Shown: positions 21,188 to 32,067 of the stretch, piece after piece
How positions within the stretch are numbered: position 1 is the stretch's first letter
Layout of the letters: each line of letters starts with the position of its first letter
Source: Geosiphon pyriformis
Taxonomy: Eukaryota; Glomeromycota; Glomeromycetes; Archaeosporales; Geosiphonaceae
Reading direction: 5' to 3'
Assembly: GCA_016748015.1 (NCBI GenBank)
Contig: JAAOMT010000512.1
Coordinates: forward strand, 16,263 to 80,262
DNA: 64,000 nt
Made by a program: the position numbers and the translations under genes
Notes under the pieces: model-generated
Told to the model about the DNA's origin: nothing
Database searches by the model: none
What the model saw: only the letters and a program-made list of their open reading frames with translations

Positions 21188-22990
21188 ATGGAAATAACAC
21201 AGCAACAACAACTTCAAAAGTGGTGACTCAAACAGATTCAAAAACTCTAGAGTATTATCAGTCAATCTACACCCACTGCAAGCAGAGATTTAACATCCCA
21301 GATGGAATTGAAACATTCAAGAAAACACTTTACCAGTACATTAAAAATCACATCAACAATTATTTTTTTGGAGACTACAATATTTCAGAAGTTAGACACA
21401 ACTTATATGAAAGCTTATTACATCACTTTCGTTTAAACACTCAGGATTTTAACAGTCAAACACTTGAAACATATTTCCAAGAACTCAACTTTAATATCAT
21501 TCAGTATTGTGAAGAGAATTATCCAGTAGAACAGAAATTTTTTCTTGGTTTTGAATCGGAAACAGAAAAAGGAAAAAGAAAAAGGAAACAAAAACTCAGA
21601 ACTACTTCCAATACACCTAAAACCACTGCCAAACATTTACAAACTCCAGAACAAGAAACCAGCTTTAAATTACCACTCTCAATTACATCATTTCCAGCTT
21701 CACTTGCTCAACTGCAAACACCAAGCTCACCACTTATTTGGTTCTCAAGAATAAAAGATTTTCAGTCACCCAAAAGCCCTATTCAACAACAGGAACCAAT
21801 ATTAACTAGCACAAATCTTATTGACTACTTAGCAGAAAATTGAAGTGAAGAGACCGAATCAGAACAAGAAACAGAAGACTCAGAAAACGAAGAAGAAATG
21901 GCCTCCACATATATCACAAAAATCTCTGAGTTCACAGGAGAAGACAGCGAAACCAGTCCTCAAGAATGGCTTGACAAAGTCTCAAAAGCAGGAGATGCAA
22001 ATAGTTGGAATGCTGCCAGAATTTTAAAAGCAATTCTATACTTCTTACAAAAAATGGCTGGTAAATGGTTTGAAAACTTGAAAGCCCCATCAGAACACTA
22101 GGAAGCATTCAAAACTGCTTTTCTAGAACAGTTCACTGACAATAACACTTTTATCACCCTTCAAAATTGGTTCCAAAATATCAAGCAAGAACCAAGTGAA
22201 TCAGTTATGACCTATCTTGGGAAATTCAACAAACTGCTTAGAAGAATTTGGCAATTGGAAACCAATGAATACTATTCCAATGCACAAATCTTGGATCAAT
22301 TCATTGCTGGATTAAAAGACAAACTTATCAAAAAAGTTTGCCCACATGTATCAGAAGATTTAGCCACTGCTATTCAACAAGCAAAAAACTATGAAATGGC
22401 CATGGAAGAAGCCAACTGTACCAAACTTGTTAATCTGGCTATTGAAGAAACCAGCTCAGCAGTTGAAAAAAAGATTGACCAATTAATCAAAAAAGTTGAA
22501 AACTACTTTACCAACCAACAACAACAACAGTAACCCCAAAGATATCAACCACCCCAAAGACAAAATCAAAATAACTTCACACCACTTTCTAATAACCAGC
22601 CTCAAAATTGCTATTACTGTGAAAATCCTGGCCACTGGAAAAGAGATTGCAGAAAACTACAACAAGACCAACAAAATAGGAGTAATCAACATTACCCTCG
22701 ACCACAGCAATTTTATTATCAACCACTACCACCAGCTTACTATCTACCAAAATCCCAATACCAAAGTAACTATTATTAGCCTGCCCTACAGCCAATTCAA
22801 CAGCAATACCAACAACCACTCACACAACATTATCAAGTGCCTGCTCGAAGATTGATTCCGCAAAATCAGTTCACACCACAAAACCAATACCAAGTAAACA
22901 ACAATAAAATTAATTCAAACAACCAATTAGTTCTCCAAAATTCAGCTCAACCAAAACCCAACCACTATCATACTCAACCTAGTTATCTTA
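21188..22990 (+). pseudogene. G1 gag with zinc knuckle
   Basis: The open frame (21220-21843, TGA, on to 22101, TAG, then 22207-22533) matches G2 gag throughout. There is no AUG in the gag frame before 21898, 226 codons past 21220; the ATG at 21188 is in another frame and was made by the G2 insertion. Domains: LEYYQSIYTHCKQRFNIP N-terminal segment, Lys/Arg patch, capsid-like domain (SPQEWLDKVSKAGDANSW), a knuckle C-YY-C-ENPG-H-WKRD-C near 22610-22651, and a Gln/Asn/Tyr-rich tail. Stops occur where G2 has TGG or other sense codons. Confidence 0.8.
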
Positions 22991-23790
22991 TGATACCAGA
23001 AGAACAGAATTTTCACCATACTGCACTCTTAGAAGATAGAGCTGCAGTACAACAACAAAACCCTTCCTATACTCTTATCACAATCCCACCAGCCAGAATT
23101 GCTGAAAATGCCAACCTTTCAGATATATTCTCTTTCGAATTTGAAGCAAATGAATTACCATTCTTGCTTAGCAATGCAGTGGCTAATGAGCAAAAAGCCA
23201 TCACTGCAATATACACAGAAGCTGAAGCAGAAAGAAAGCCAATTTGCTTGATTCTAGACAGTAGATCTACTGGAAGCATCATCACATATCAATTAATACA
23301 GCAGCTAAAAAAAAATGTTGACCAACCAGCTCAGACAATCATTGTCACTGCTGATGGCATGAAAAAGACTCCAGTAAGAGAAATTAACAACTTCCCATTT
23401 ACAATTGACAGAATTCCCATTTCAGTCAAAGTTCTGGTCATGGATGCTCCCCAATATCAAGCTCTCATCAGAAATGATTGGCTTCAAAAAGCCAATGCTA
23501 ATCTGAATTGGGAAACACAAGAATTAACAATCTCTTACCAAGGACAACATGCCCAGGTATTTTCTACTTATGGTACATTCAACAAATGCTCTGAAAAAGC
23601 CCTGGCTTTTGAATTCAAACTGGAAGAAGAAAAACCCATTATTGAAACATTTATGGCACTTGGATCAACTTCCAATTGGGCTGATGAAACTGAACAACAG
23701 TATTTTTCAACAAATAATTCTCTTGAAACAAAAGAACCAGTGACACCTGGATGGAATGTCCCCTATTCAAAACCAGAATCACAAAAATAA
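22991..23790 (+). pseudogene. G1 aspartic protease
   Basis: Contained in a long open frame (22837-23790). The active-site region reads LILDSRSTGSII (23248-23283): Arg replaces the Gly of the D[ST]G triplet, as in G2. The rest (RIPISVKVLVMDAPQYQAL, then NWETQELTISYQGQH) follows the family order. Ends in a TAA at 23788-23790 where G2 and G6 read through into the Cys-rich module. Confidence 0.75.
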
Positions 23791-23794
23791 CACC

Positions 23795-24560
23795 CTTACA
23801 TTCCACTCAAATGCAAAGATTGCCACAAGAAACTTTCATTAATGGGAGCTTGTATTTCACCTGAAGAAGAATATGGAAACTATATCTGTTACTATTGCAA
23901 ATCCTGCCACCAAGAATGATAGGGACACCTAGTCAAAAGAAGTGGAAAATGGGATGGAATGCCCTGTTTAACTTATGGAGAACAATTACTTGATGAATGT
24001 AACTGGATTGATGTTGCATTCAGAGAAAGAGTCTGCGATCAAACATGCCAATATGCCCTTTTAATCTCAGAAAAAGTAACAAAAGAAACCCCTTTTGATG
24101 CTGCTTACAACAGTGCCCTCAACAAACTGTACCATTATTCTCATGATGCCAAAATGATTTTTGATCTAGCAATGGCTTTAATCAATGGAGCCACTCAAGA
24201 AAATGTTTGTCAAATGAAAGAATCAGAATACATTGCATATACCTTTAAAATTGCTGGATACAACTATGAAGATGAAGTAAAAGTATATCACCAAATTGCC
24301 AGTCACACTTACCCGACCAAAAAAGCTCAAGCCCAACAGCTAGAACAAATGAACATTAAATTGTGTAAAGAATACATAATGCCTTGTGACGAGCAATGGT
24401 GCTCTGAATGCTATGCTCTTAGCATTCTCCTGCCCATTGAAAATGATAAAAACAAAATTGAATTTGGAGAACCTGAAGCAACAGAAGAAATTGAAGCAAC
24501 ACCCATCTATCTCATCAAAAATCAGCCTGCCTTACAACTCAAATACTTCAACAACAATGA
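23795..24560 (+). pseudogene. G1 Cys-rich module of unknown function
   Basis: Starts KCKDCHKKLS (23811 on), then YYCKSCH (near 23890), two stops at 23918-23923 where G2 has CGA TGG, a CLTYGEQL segment (third CxxC damaged, C to Y), CDQTCQYAL (24039-24062), a helical stretch, and the second cluster C-KEYIMP-C-DEQW-C-SE-C (24364-24410; the second Cys of the first pair is Tyr). The frame from 23959 is open into dUTPase. It matches no family I know; zinc-ribbon-like metal binding is inferred. Confidence 0.7.
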
Positions 24561-25195
24561 ACAAGGAATAAAACCCAAAAAAGCACATGAAATTGATGCT
24601 AAATATGACCTAAGATATTCAGACAAAGATACTCTTGTTCTCAAACCCAAATCTCTCACAAAAATCAATCTCAAAATTGCCCTCGAAATTCTGCTAGGAG
24701 CAATAGTTCAAATTGCCTCCCAGTCCTCTCTGGCAAGCAAAGGAATCAATGTCAGAGGAGGAATAATCAATGCTGGATATACTGGTGACATAACAGTAAT
24801 ACTCCAAAATGAAACTAATAAACCTTTCAAAATTGAACATGCCGAAAAAATTGCCAAAGTATCTATTTACCCTTAATCAACATTTTGGGTTTACAGTTAG
24901 TCAATCAAAGAGAACAATTGGGAAAAAATGAAAAAGGAACACAAGATTTTGGTTCAACTGAATGATTCACAGTTCCAGTAAACATAGCTCTCAATGAACA
25001 AAATGAGTCTCACTAGATTTTATGCCTTCCCCAACCAATCACTATTTTACCTTTCAAAGAACACCCCGAAATCTATATCTGCCCAAAGCCAACAACCACC
25101 CAACAAATTTTTGAGTTTAATAAACGAATCTGCTTGAAACATAATATCTCAATTCCAAATATTTACATCCCAGAAAAAACAAAGAAAGTCTGAGT
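24560..25195 (+). pseudogene. G1 dUTPase domain
   Basis: Trimeric dUTPase motifs in order: HEIDAKYDLRYS (motif 1, near 24589; DAG altered to DAK), SQSSLASKGI (motif 2, near 24719), GGIINAGYTGDI (motif 3, D to N), AEKIAKV (motif 4) and, in another frame, GTQDFGSTE (motif 5, near 24938-24965). The enzyme hydrolyses dUTP to dUMP and keeps uracil out of cDNA. TAA at 24874-24876, then a frameshift and a TGA at 24961 where G6 has CGA. The open frame is fused to the Cys-rich module. Confidence 0.82.
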
Positions 25196-26825
25196 TACTT
25201 TTTACAACCCCAATAATTACCTCATAGTTTTATTAAATAACTTAGAAATTGGAGTTATTTACAGTAATATTTTTCAACAAGAATTACCCCAAACAGTCCC
25301 CAATTTTCCTGAAATTATTGGACATTCACTACCAAAAATCAATCCAAAACCCAGCTCTAAAAACTACCATGTTGTCATGAAAAAACTATTTTGAATCAAC
25401 ATGAGACAACTTGAACTACAGCAACAAAGCCAGTTCAAAGAGCTAATTGCAAAATTTGCCGATATCTTTGCCAAAAACAACAATGACTTAGGAAGAACTG
25501 ATTTGGTCCAACACCAAATCTATACAGGAGATGCCAAACTAAAGCGACAGCAAGCCTACCAAGTTGCTTCAGAAAGTCACCAATTTATTTGTGAAAAAGT
25601 ACAACGGATGCTCAACAATGGGCTTATTCAACCATCAATGAGTCCATGGGCTTCACCTGTGGTCTTAGTTAAAAAGAAAAATGGAAAGATACAATTTTGT
25701 GTTGATTATTGACAACTCAACAGTATCACTATTGGAGATGCCTATCCCCTTCCCCAAATTGATGATATGTTGAATGCCCTTGGAAAAGCCAAATACTTTT
25801 CAACATTAGATCTAGAAAGCGAATACTGGCAAGTTGCCATGGACCCCAAAGATTGTCCCAAAACAGCCTTCACAACCCAAGGAAAAAATTATGAATTCAA
25901 TGTAATGTCTTTTGGATTATGCAATGTACCAGCAACATTTCAAAGATTAATGAATATTGTATACAAAAGACTTCTTTAAAAGTCAGTAGTCATTTATCTT
26001 GATGATATTGATGTTTATTCTTCATCATTCAAATTACACTTAAAACACCTGCAAGAAGTTTTTTAATGATTATGAAAAGCAGGACTGAAACTCAACATCA
26101 AAAAATGCTACTTTGGAAAAACAAGCTTGGCCTTTTTTGGTCATATTGTTAGTAAAGATGGAATCAAACTGGACTTTGGAAAAATTAGCACTGTTAAAAA
26201 CTTCAAAACTCTTCAAAACACTACAGAACTAAGAGGATTCATAGGGTTAGTCTCCTACTATTGGAAGTTTATTAAAAGATTCTCAGAAATCGCAAAACCT
26301 CTCAACCAGCTTACCACCAAAAACATCAAATACAAATGGACTGCTGAACACCAAAACACATTTGAAATCCTTAAAGAAAAATTAATAACAGCTCCAATTC
26401 TCACCTACTCAGATTTCAGCAACCAATTCCAGTTAGCAACAGATGTTTTTTATACTGCCTTTGGTGCCATCCTATTACAGTTAGATGACAATGGAAATGA
26501 GTGAGTAATTGCTTATGCTAGCCGAACATTAAAACCAGCCAAAAAAAACTACTCTGCAACAGAATTAGAAACTGCAGCAGTAATCTGGGCCCTATATTAC
26601 TTCAATCTTTATCTCAGACCCAAAGAATTCGATATTATCACTAATAATATTGGACTCAAATGGCTTCAGAACAAAAACACTCAGCTGAATGCAAAACAAA
26701 CCCAATAGACAGAATTTTTAGCCAACTACCAATATATTATACACCACAAACTAAGAAAACTCCATACCAACGTTGATTGTCTCTTAAGAATAAGACAAGA
26801 TTAGAATACAAAACCAACACCCATT
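25196..26825 (+). pseudogene. G1 reverse transcriptase and RNase H
   Basis: RT motifs: VLVKKKNGKIQFCVDY, then a TGA (25710-25712), YFSTLDLESEYWQVAM, FGLCNVPATFQRLM and the catalytic YLDD (25995-26006, intact). Stops at 25978 and around 26065-26078. The connection (FFGHIVSKDGIK...LRGFIGL) leads to RNase H with LATDVFYTAFGA, TELETAAVIWAL and ITNNIGLKWL, where the usual Asp is Asn. TGA near 26503 and a TAG near 26707 break it. It would copy element RNA into DNA and remove the RNA strand. Confidence 0.88.
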
Positions 26826-28235
26826 TGAATTAACAACAAAACAACAAACAATGAATCCCAAAAACTACAACAATCTTAAACAATATTTGAAGACATTAAC
26901 AATCCCAACAGATTGGTTCTCAGATAAAAAACATTGATTACAACAACAAGCCAAACAATACTTCTTACACAATAACATGATTTATTATTGAAACTTCAGA
27001 AACCCAGACAATCCACTCAGATTAATACAAGAACATGAAAAAGAAACCATTTTATATAACATGTACTCAGACCCTTTATCAGCACACCTAGGAAAAGACA
27101 GCATCATCCAGAGAACACTAGAATATTATTTTTGGCCTCAAATGAGAAAAGACATTCATAAATACGTTAAGTCTTGTAATAGTTGTCAAAGAAGAAAAGG
27201 AACTCGTCCTACAGAACTTTTAAACCCAATCAAAATTGGACAGCTTTTGGATTGAGTAAGTATTGATTTAGTCGGACCACTCCTTATCACAAACCAAAGA
27301 AACCGTTATATTGCAGTAGCTGTAGACTATTTCACCAAATGGCTTGAAGCCAGAGCCATTCAATAAGCAGATGCAAAATCAGTAGCAAACTTCATTTACG
27401 AAGACATCATTTGTAGACATAAATGTCCAATAGAACTTTTATCTGATCAAGGAACACATTTCATGAACAATTTAATTCAGGAAATTTGTGGAGGATTTAA
27501 TATCAAGAGACCATTATTTTCACCCTACTATCTACAAACAAATGGATTTGTAGAATGTTTCAACAAAACATTATGTAAATTATTAGCCAAAGTCTCAACC
27601 GATTTTGAGCAAGAATAGGATCTCTTTATTCCATCAGTATTACTAGCATATAGAACACTAAAACAAGATACCACAAAACACACACCATTTGATTTAACTT
27701 ACAGAAGGACAGCAACATTACCAATTAGTTTCACAATGAAAACATATCCAGTACAACTAATTAATAAAGACAACTTTCAGAAAACACTATAATGAAGAGC
27801 CTACACTCTGCTTAGCACATTGGAAAGAAAACAATGAATAGCAGCCACCCATATTAAACACTCCCAAGCTCAACAAAAAGAACAGCATGACAACAAATTG
27901 CCTCCAGTTACCAATGGATTTAAAATCGGAAACAAAGTTCTCTTACACAAAACTAAAGCTGAAAAACAATGGAGTGGAAAATTTGAAAATAAATGGGATG
28001 AACCATTCTTTATCCATGAAGTCCTAGGCAACGGATCATACAAGCTAAGACTTGATGACAAAATCCTAGCAAAAGTTGTACATGGAGATTGTTTGAAACA
28101 CTATAATTTCAGAAACAATCTTGAACCATTAATTTCACAAATTGATACACATTCCCCTTTAATCAATCCCGAAGATATTCCCTGAAATTTAGAACCAATA
28201 GTTGTCATTGAACAACCTCCCAACTTGAACACTTA
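26826..28235 (+). pseudogene. G1 integrase
   Basis: Zinc-binding N-terminus (27061-27255: H-x6-H, then SCNSCQRRKG), TGA at 27253-27255, core with SIDLVGPL (Asp kept), LLSDQGTHFMNN (Asp kept) and FVECFN (Glu kept), and a C-terminal domain in frame 27898-28185 (KWDEPFFIHEVLGNGSYKL), the GPY/F type of Ty3/gypsy integrases. Stops at 27364, 27617 and 27790-27795 disable it. No chromodomain is recognised after the GPY/F-like part. Confidence 0.85.
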
Positions 28236-28400
28236 ACTTAAATTTATTATTATAGTTATCTCCTTATAATTTAAAAACAACTTCACAAAAACAAAGCAAA
28301 AATAACATAAAAACTCATACACCAAAAATAATTTTCTTTTATTTTCAAATCTCTTATAATAACTATTTCTCAAAACATTTAACAATTATCTCAAAAACTA

Positions 28401-28970
28401 ATGTTAGCTTTAAAAACAATACCCGAATTATTCATTACTGTTACTGGAAACCACATTAATTATACCCAAACAGAAGTAGTTATAAATTTAGCCCCAAATT
28501 CATGAAAATATCACTCATATAAGAAGAACACAAAAAGTTATTCTGGAATTCCTCTGCCAGAACTTTTAAAGCTTGCTTTAAGAGAAAACTTAATGCTCAT
28601 TCCTATTAGTATTCTACCAAATGCTACTATTCAACAAAAACTTCAACTGTGTCTTAATGAAAAAAACTATGACTATACTCCAATATATAGATATTTCTAC
28701 ATTGGAAAAACACTTCACAAACAAAAATGGAAGCTTACAGCAGCAAACTTCACAAAAAAAGCTATTCAGAAACAACTTCACAATGAATTCAAGACAACAG
28801 CTGGACCTACAAACAGTTGTTATAAACTAAGAGCTGCTCTTAGACTTTATGACCTATTCCACACCTGTGAAAACGTCCTACAAAACCCAATTTTACAGTC
28901 TTTGAAGATTCAATACATTGGAAAGCTCACAGAACTGAAATTTCAACAATTTTCAGACCAAATTTTTTAA
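28401..28970 (+). pseudogene. G1 env-position ORF of unknown function
   Basis: ATG at 28401, 189 codons to the TAA at 28968-28970, with one TGA (28503-28505). It lies about 170 bp after integrase and ends about 75 bp before the 3' LTR, the slot used by env or accessory genes. Conserved with G6: PNATIQQKLQLCLNEKN, then TPIYRYFYIGKTL, and a basic helical C-terminus (IQKQLHNEFK). No signal peptide, membrane helix or known enzyme motif is seen, so it does not look like an envelope. Absent from G2. Confidence 0.65.
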
Positions 28971-29032
28971 TAATTTTGGATTATTATTTGGAAATTACAG
29001 ACAGTACTTGGACTTCGATGGAGCTCAGTCTT

Positions 29033-29045
29033 GAAGAAGAGATTA
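29033..29045 (+). promoter_or_regulatory. Polypurine tract of G1
   Basis: GAAGAAGAGATTA directly before the 3' LTR, the expected plus-strand primer site. G6 has the matching AGAAGGAGATTA (minus strand, 57242-57231). Confidence 0.65.
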
Positions 29046-30027
29046 TGTTACCAAATAAAATTAGAGATATTGTTTAGCATGAAATTACCCTTATAAATCT
29101 TATCATTAATTAGCATATATTATCGTTTCAAATTATCACTTATTACATTAGCAAAATGTCTGAAATTATCATTTAAATTAATAACCCAATTTGTACACAA
29201 CACAAATGTAACCTAATTGCAATGATCAATTATGCAATACCCCAAATTATGTAACATTCAAAAGTTCACTGAAATTTGTAGAAATTTGCCGAAATAATTA
29301 ATAGTTCACTGAAATATCTAATAGTTTGCAGAAATAACTTGTAGTTTGCCAAAATGTATCTTTAGTTCAGCAAAATTGTAAAAAATAGCAAAGTTTAAGT
29401 TCATAAAATAGTGTTATAACAAGTTGTATAAAAGAAGAGCATCTCTCTTTGAGAAAATATATCTTACTTTAGATTTATCACTTAAAACCATTCCTATGTA
29501 TACAAAAAGAAATAAATATCAAATAATTTGAAAAACCAAATTCTTTAATTATTGCATTTGGAAAATCCCCAAAACCCAACTAACATTTTGAAATTGATTA
29601 GCTACCAATTTCAGTAAACTGTTAATGACTCCAGGCCTAGATAAAAAAACGTTTCCCTTGATAAAATTCTATTTTTTTTACATTTTTTTTATTTTTCTTT
29701 TTTTTTCTTATTACAATCATTAGGATAGCCTACAGACAAAATTCTTGTAAAAAAGTTGACTTTTACAGCAAAGTAACTACACATTTTTAGTGAGCTTCCA
29801 GATGAGCAATTCCTGGGAAAAAGTTGACATTTACTACAACGTAACTACACAAAGCAACTGGCACAGAATTGGCCATTCTACTTATAAGCCCAGCAGTTCA
29901 AATTATAGAAAATAATTTGAAGATAAATTCAGTTATTGGAGGTTTAATTACTTCTAGAAAACGTGAATTTGCAACCAACAGACAGTTACAACATTCAAGA
30001 AAAGAGACCAAAAACCTCTGGTAACAC
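29046..30027 (+). repeat. LTR-A, 3' LTR of G1
   Basis: 982 bp, TGTTACCAAATA...CTCTGGTAACA. Followed by CCAA, the partner of CCGA at 12781-12784. Confidence 0.92.
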
Positions 30028-30101
30028 CAAAGAAAAAAAAATTTTTCTTACTTCCTTTTCCTTTTATATTTTCAACTATTTCTTTAGATGTATCTTTATT
30101 C

Positions 30102-32067
30102 ATGGACATGGAACTGGCGAGTCTTGTTGCTAGTGGCTCTGGTTCTACTTCTGCTGGTTTGAGAACCCAGCCTGATATAAAAAAAAAGAGAGTTAATAGT
30201 GTGTACTCTCATAATGCATCTTACAAGAAACTTAGGAATCTTAAAGTCGACATCAGAGTGGTAGATTTATCTGCTGGCCTGCTGGGCCTGGCCAATATTG
30301 GTGATGTTAATGGTAAGTTTTTAAGATCTTGGGGCAGTGAAATGAAAAGTGAGGTAAGTAGCATGAGCAGCCTATCGGACTTAGAGAACCTAAAAAATAC
30401 CATCACTGAGAAAACTAGTTATGTTGACTTGGACACTTCTGTGGTTGATAACATGGAGGATGACACAACTCTTAGGAAAACATGTATTTGCACATATATG
30501 TTAGGTAAACCCCCAAAGACTCTCTTGTTCAACGTTTTGAGTAATAATGATGATATGGTGGCTTTTCTATCTTTTAAGTTCACAGGCTCCAAAAAATTAC
30601 ATTTATCAGGTCATGTGCATCGGAAAAATGCATTTTTAATCCTGTTAAGTCTTTCACATTGGATATTGGAATTTCTGCCTTGCCTGACAAAACTATTGGT
30701 AACAAGTTAATTGCTGTGAAAAAGCTATTCTATCAAGTCAACAGTTTTGGGAGTGCATCTGCTCTTTCGAAGTTCCCAGACATCATTAGATCTTTTTTTA
30801 TTTCTGAATTGAGTTTAATCAAGGCCAAGGAATTGGCAGTCAGTAAGAAAATTCTGGTAAATATTAATGTTAGGAAATCAAACATCTATTTAAATCAGAA
30901 AGTGATAGTCAAGGAGATCCTAGTGGATTTTCCCAGATCAGTGATTGAGTCAGTCTTTTCTAAGTTTGGTTATGTAATTTTAATTAGGATGCAACTGATT
31001 GGGCTTTGGCAAAAAGCTTTAATAGAATTTAAGTCATCAGATGTGGGTAGCTTGGTTGCTTCCAAATGGTCAGTTCTTGTGAGTAAAGATTTTGTTTGTG
31101 TGGCATTGGCATTAAATGACAAGAATTTGTGAGTGGCCAGAGATTGTCATCAGGCTTGGTTGTACACACTTTCAATTGGCACTACTGCTCATGATTTGTC
31201 AGATTTGGTAAACTCTTATGGTGAAAAGACTTGTTTTATTGGCCGTAATCCCAGCTTTTATGTATATAATAGGTGTGCAATTGTGTGTTTTGCTGATAAA
31301 GCAACCAAATCAGCTGCTATCAGTTCTGTTTCTGTTTATAAGAGTGTGAATTTGCATTGGGCTGGTCTTTCTTTGGCTCATTGTGCCAAGTATGAGTGTT
31401 TTGGTCATATTTCTGATATGTGTCTGGTTGGTGAGAATTCTGAAGTTCATCATAGGCAGGTAGTATCTTCTTAAAATCAGATTTGTTTGGCTAATATTTA
31501 TAAGAAAAAACAGGCTCCAGTTGTCTGTCTGGTATTTTTTGGTAGGAAAACTTGGGCACAAGTTGCTAGTGGTTTATCTTTTTGTGTGTTTTCGTCAGTT
31601 CCTTTTGGTGCTGATTCAACTTTAAGTGCGAAGCCTTTGGTAGTGGCTTCCGACTCTCTTAATAATTCTGGTTTGACTAACTGCATGGCTTCTCTGGAGT
31701 GCTCTATGGAGATCTTATTAGATCAAGTTTCTGAAATTCTAAGAAAATTAAGCTTTGTGGAATTAGTGCCAATTTCTTCTTCTTTTTGTGTTATTCTCCC
31801 TGTTGTTGCTTCTTTTATGGGCTCAGATTTGAATTTGGATATGGCTGTGGATAGTGTAATAGTGCTTTGCTTTTTCCATCTCTTTCTCTAGTGGTTGAGA
31901 ATGCCATTTCTGAACTAAGCTTGAGCAGCTCAAAGGTTTTTATTACCAAGGTGAGTAGTTTGGAATTAATGATAATGGCTCTGGAGATATTGGTTAGTTT
32001 GGTTTTGACAAGATTGAACTCTTTGTGTTCTGGTTTGGGTTCATTGGCTCTTTTTCCATCTCAATGA
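30102..32067 (+). pseudogene. LINE-c ORF1 protein with zinc knuckle remnant
   Basis: Starts MDMELASLVASGSGSTSAG, a form I recognise from Rhizophagus LINE ORF1 proteins. Frames 30102-30710, 30659-31132, 31133-31474 and 31487-31891 must be joined; there is a TGA at 31130-31132 and a TAA at 31472-31474. It contains an RNA-binding-like region (DFPRSVIESVFSKFG...LIGLWQKALIEF), and a knuckle at 31382-31423 reading C-AKY-ECFG-H-ISDM-C, in which the second Cys is Tyr. A C-terminal coiled-coil-like segment (31906-32030) follows. Role: RNA binding in the retrotransposition particle. Confidence 0.78.

Larger units (their letters stand above)
12785..30027 (+). mobile_element. G1: Ty3/gypsy-type element, both LTRs, interrupted by G2
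   Basis: Plus-strand element with 5' LTR 12785-13767 and 3' LTR 29046-30027. The internal part lies at 13768-13785 (PBS) and 21188-29045, with G2 (13786-21187) between. Flanks are CCGA (12781-12784) and CCAA (30028-30031), a 4-bp duplication with one transition. Without G2 the element is about 9.8 kb. Order: gag, protease, Cys-rich module, dUTPase, RT, RNase H, integrase, extra ORF, polypurine tract. All coding parts are broken by stops, so it is not autonomous. Confidence 0.9.

Noticed and set aside
23795-28505. TGA read as tryptophan (altered genetic code)
   Set aside because: TGA positions match CGA Arg in other copies, TAA and TAG also occur, and the two host genes use TGG for Trp with no internal TGA.
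28401-28970. Env-position ORF as an envelope gene
   Set aside because: No signal peptide, no membrane span and no glycoprotein-like cysteine pattern.
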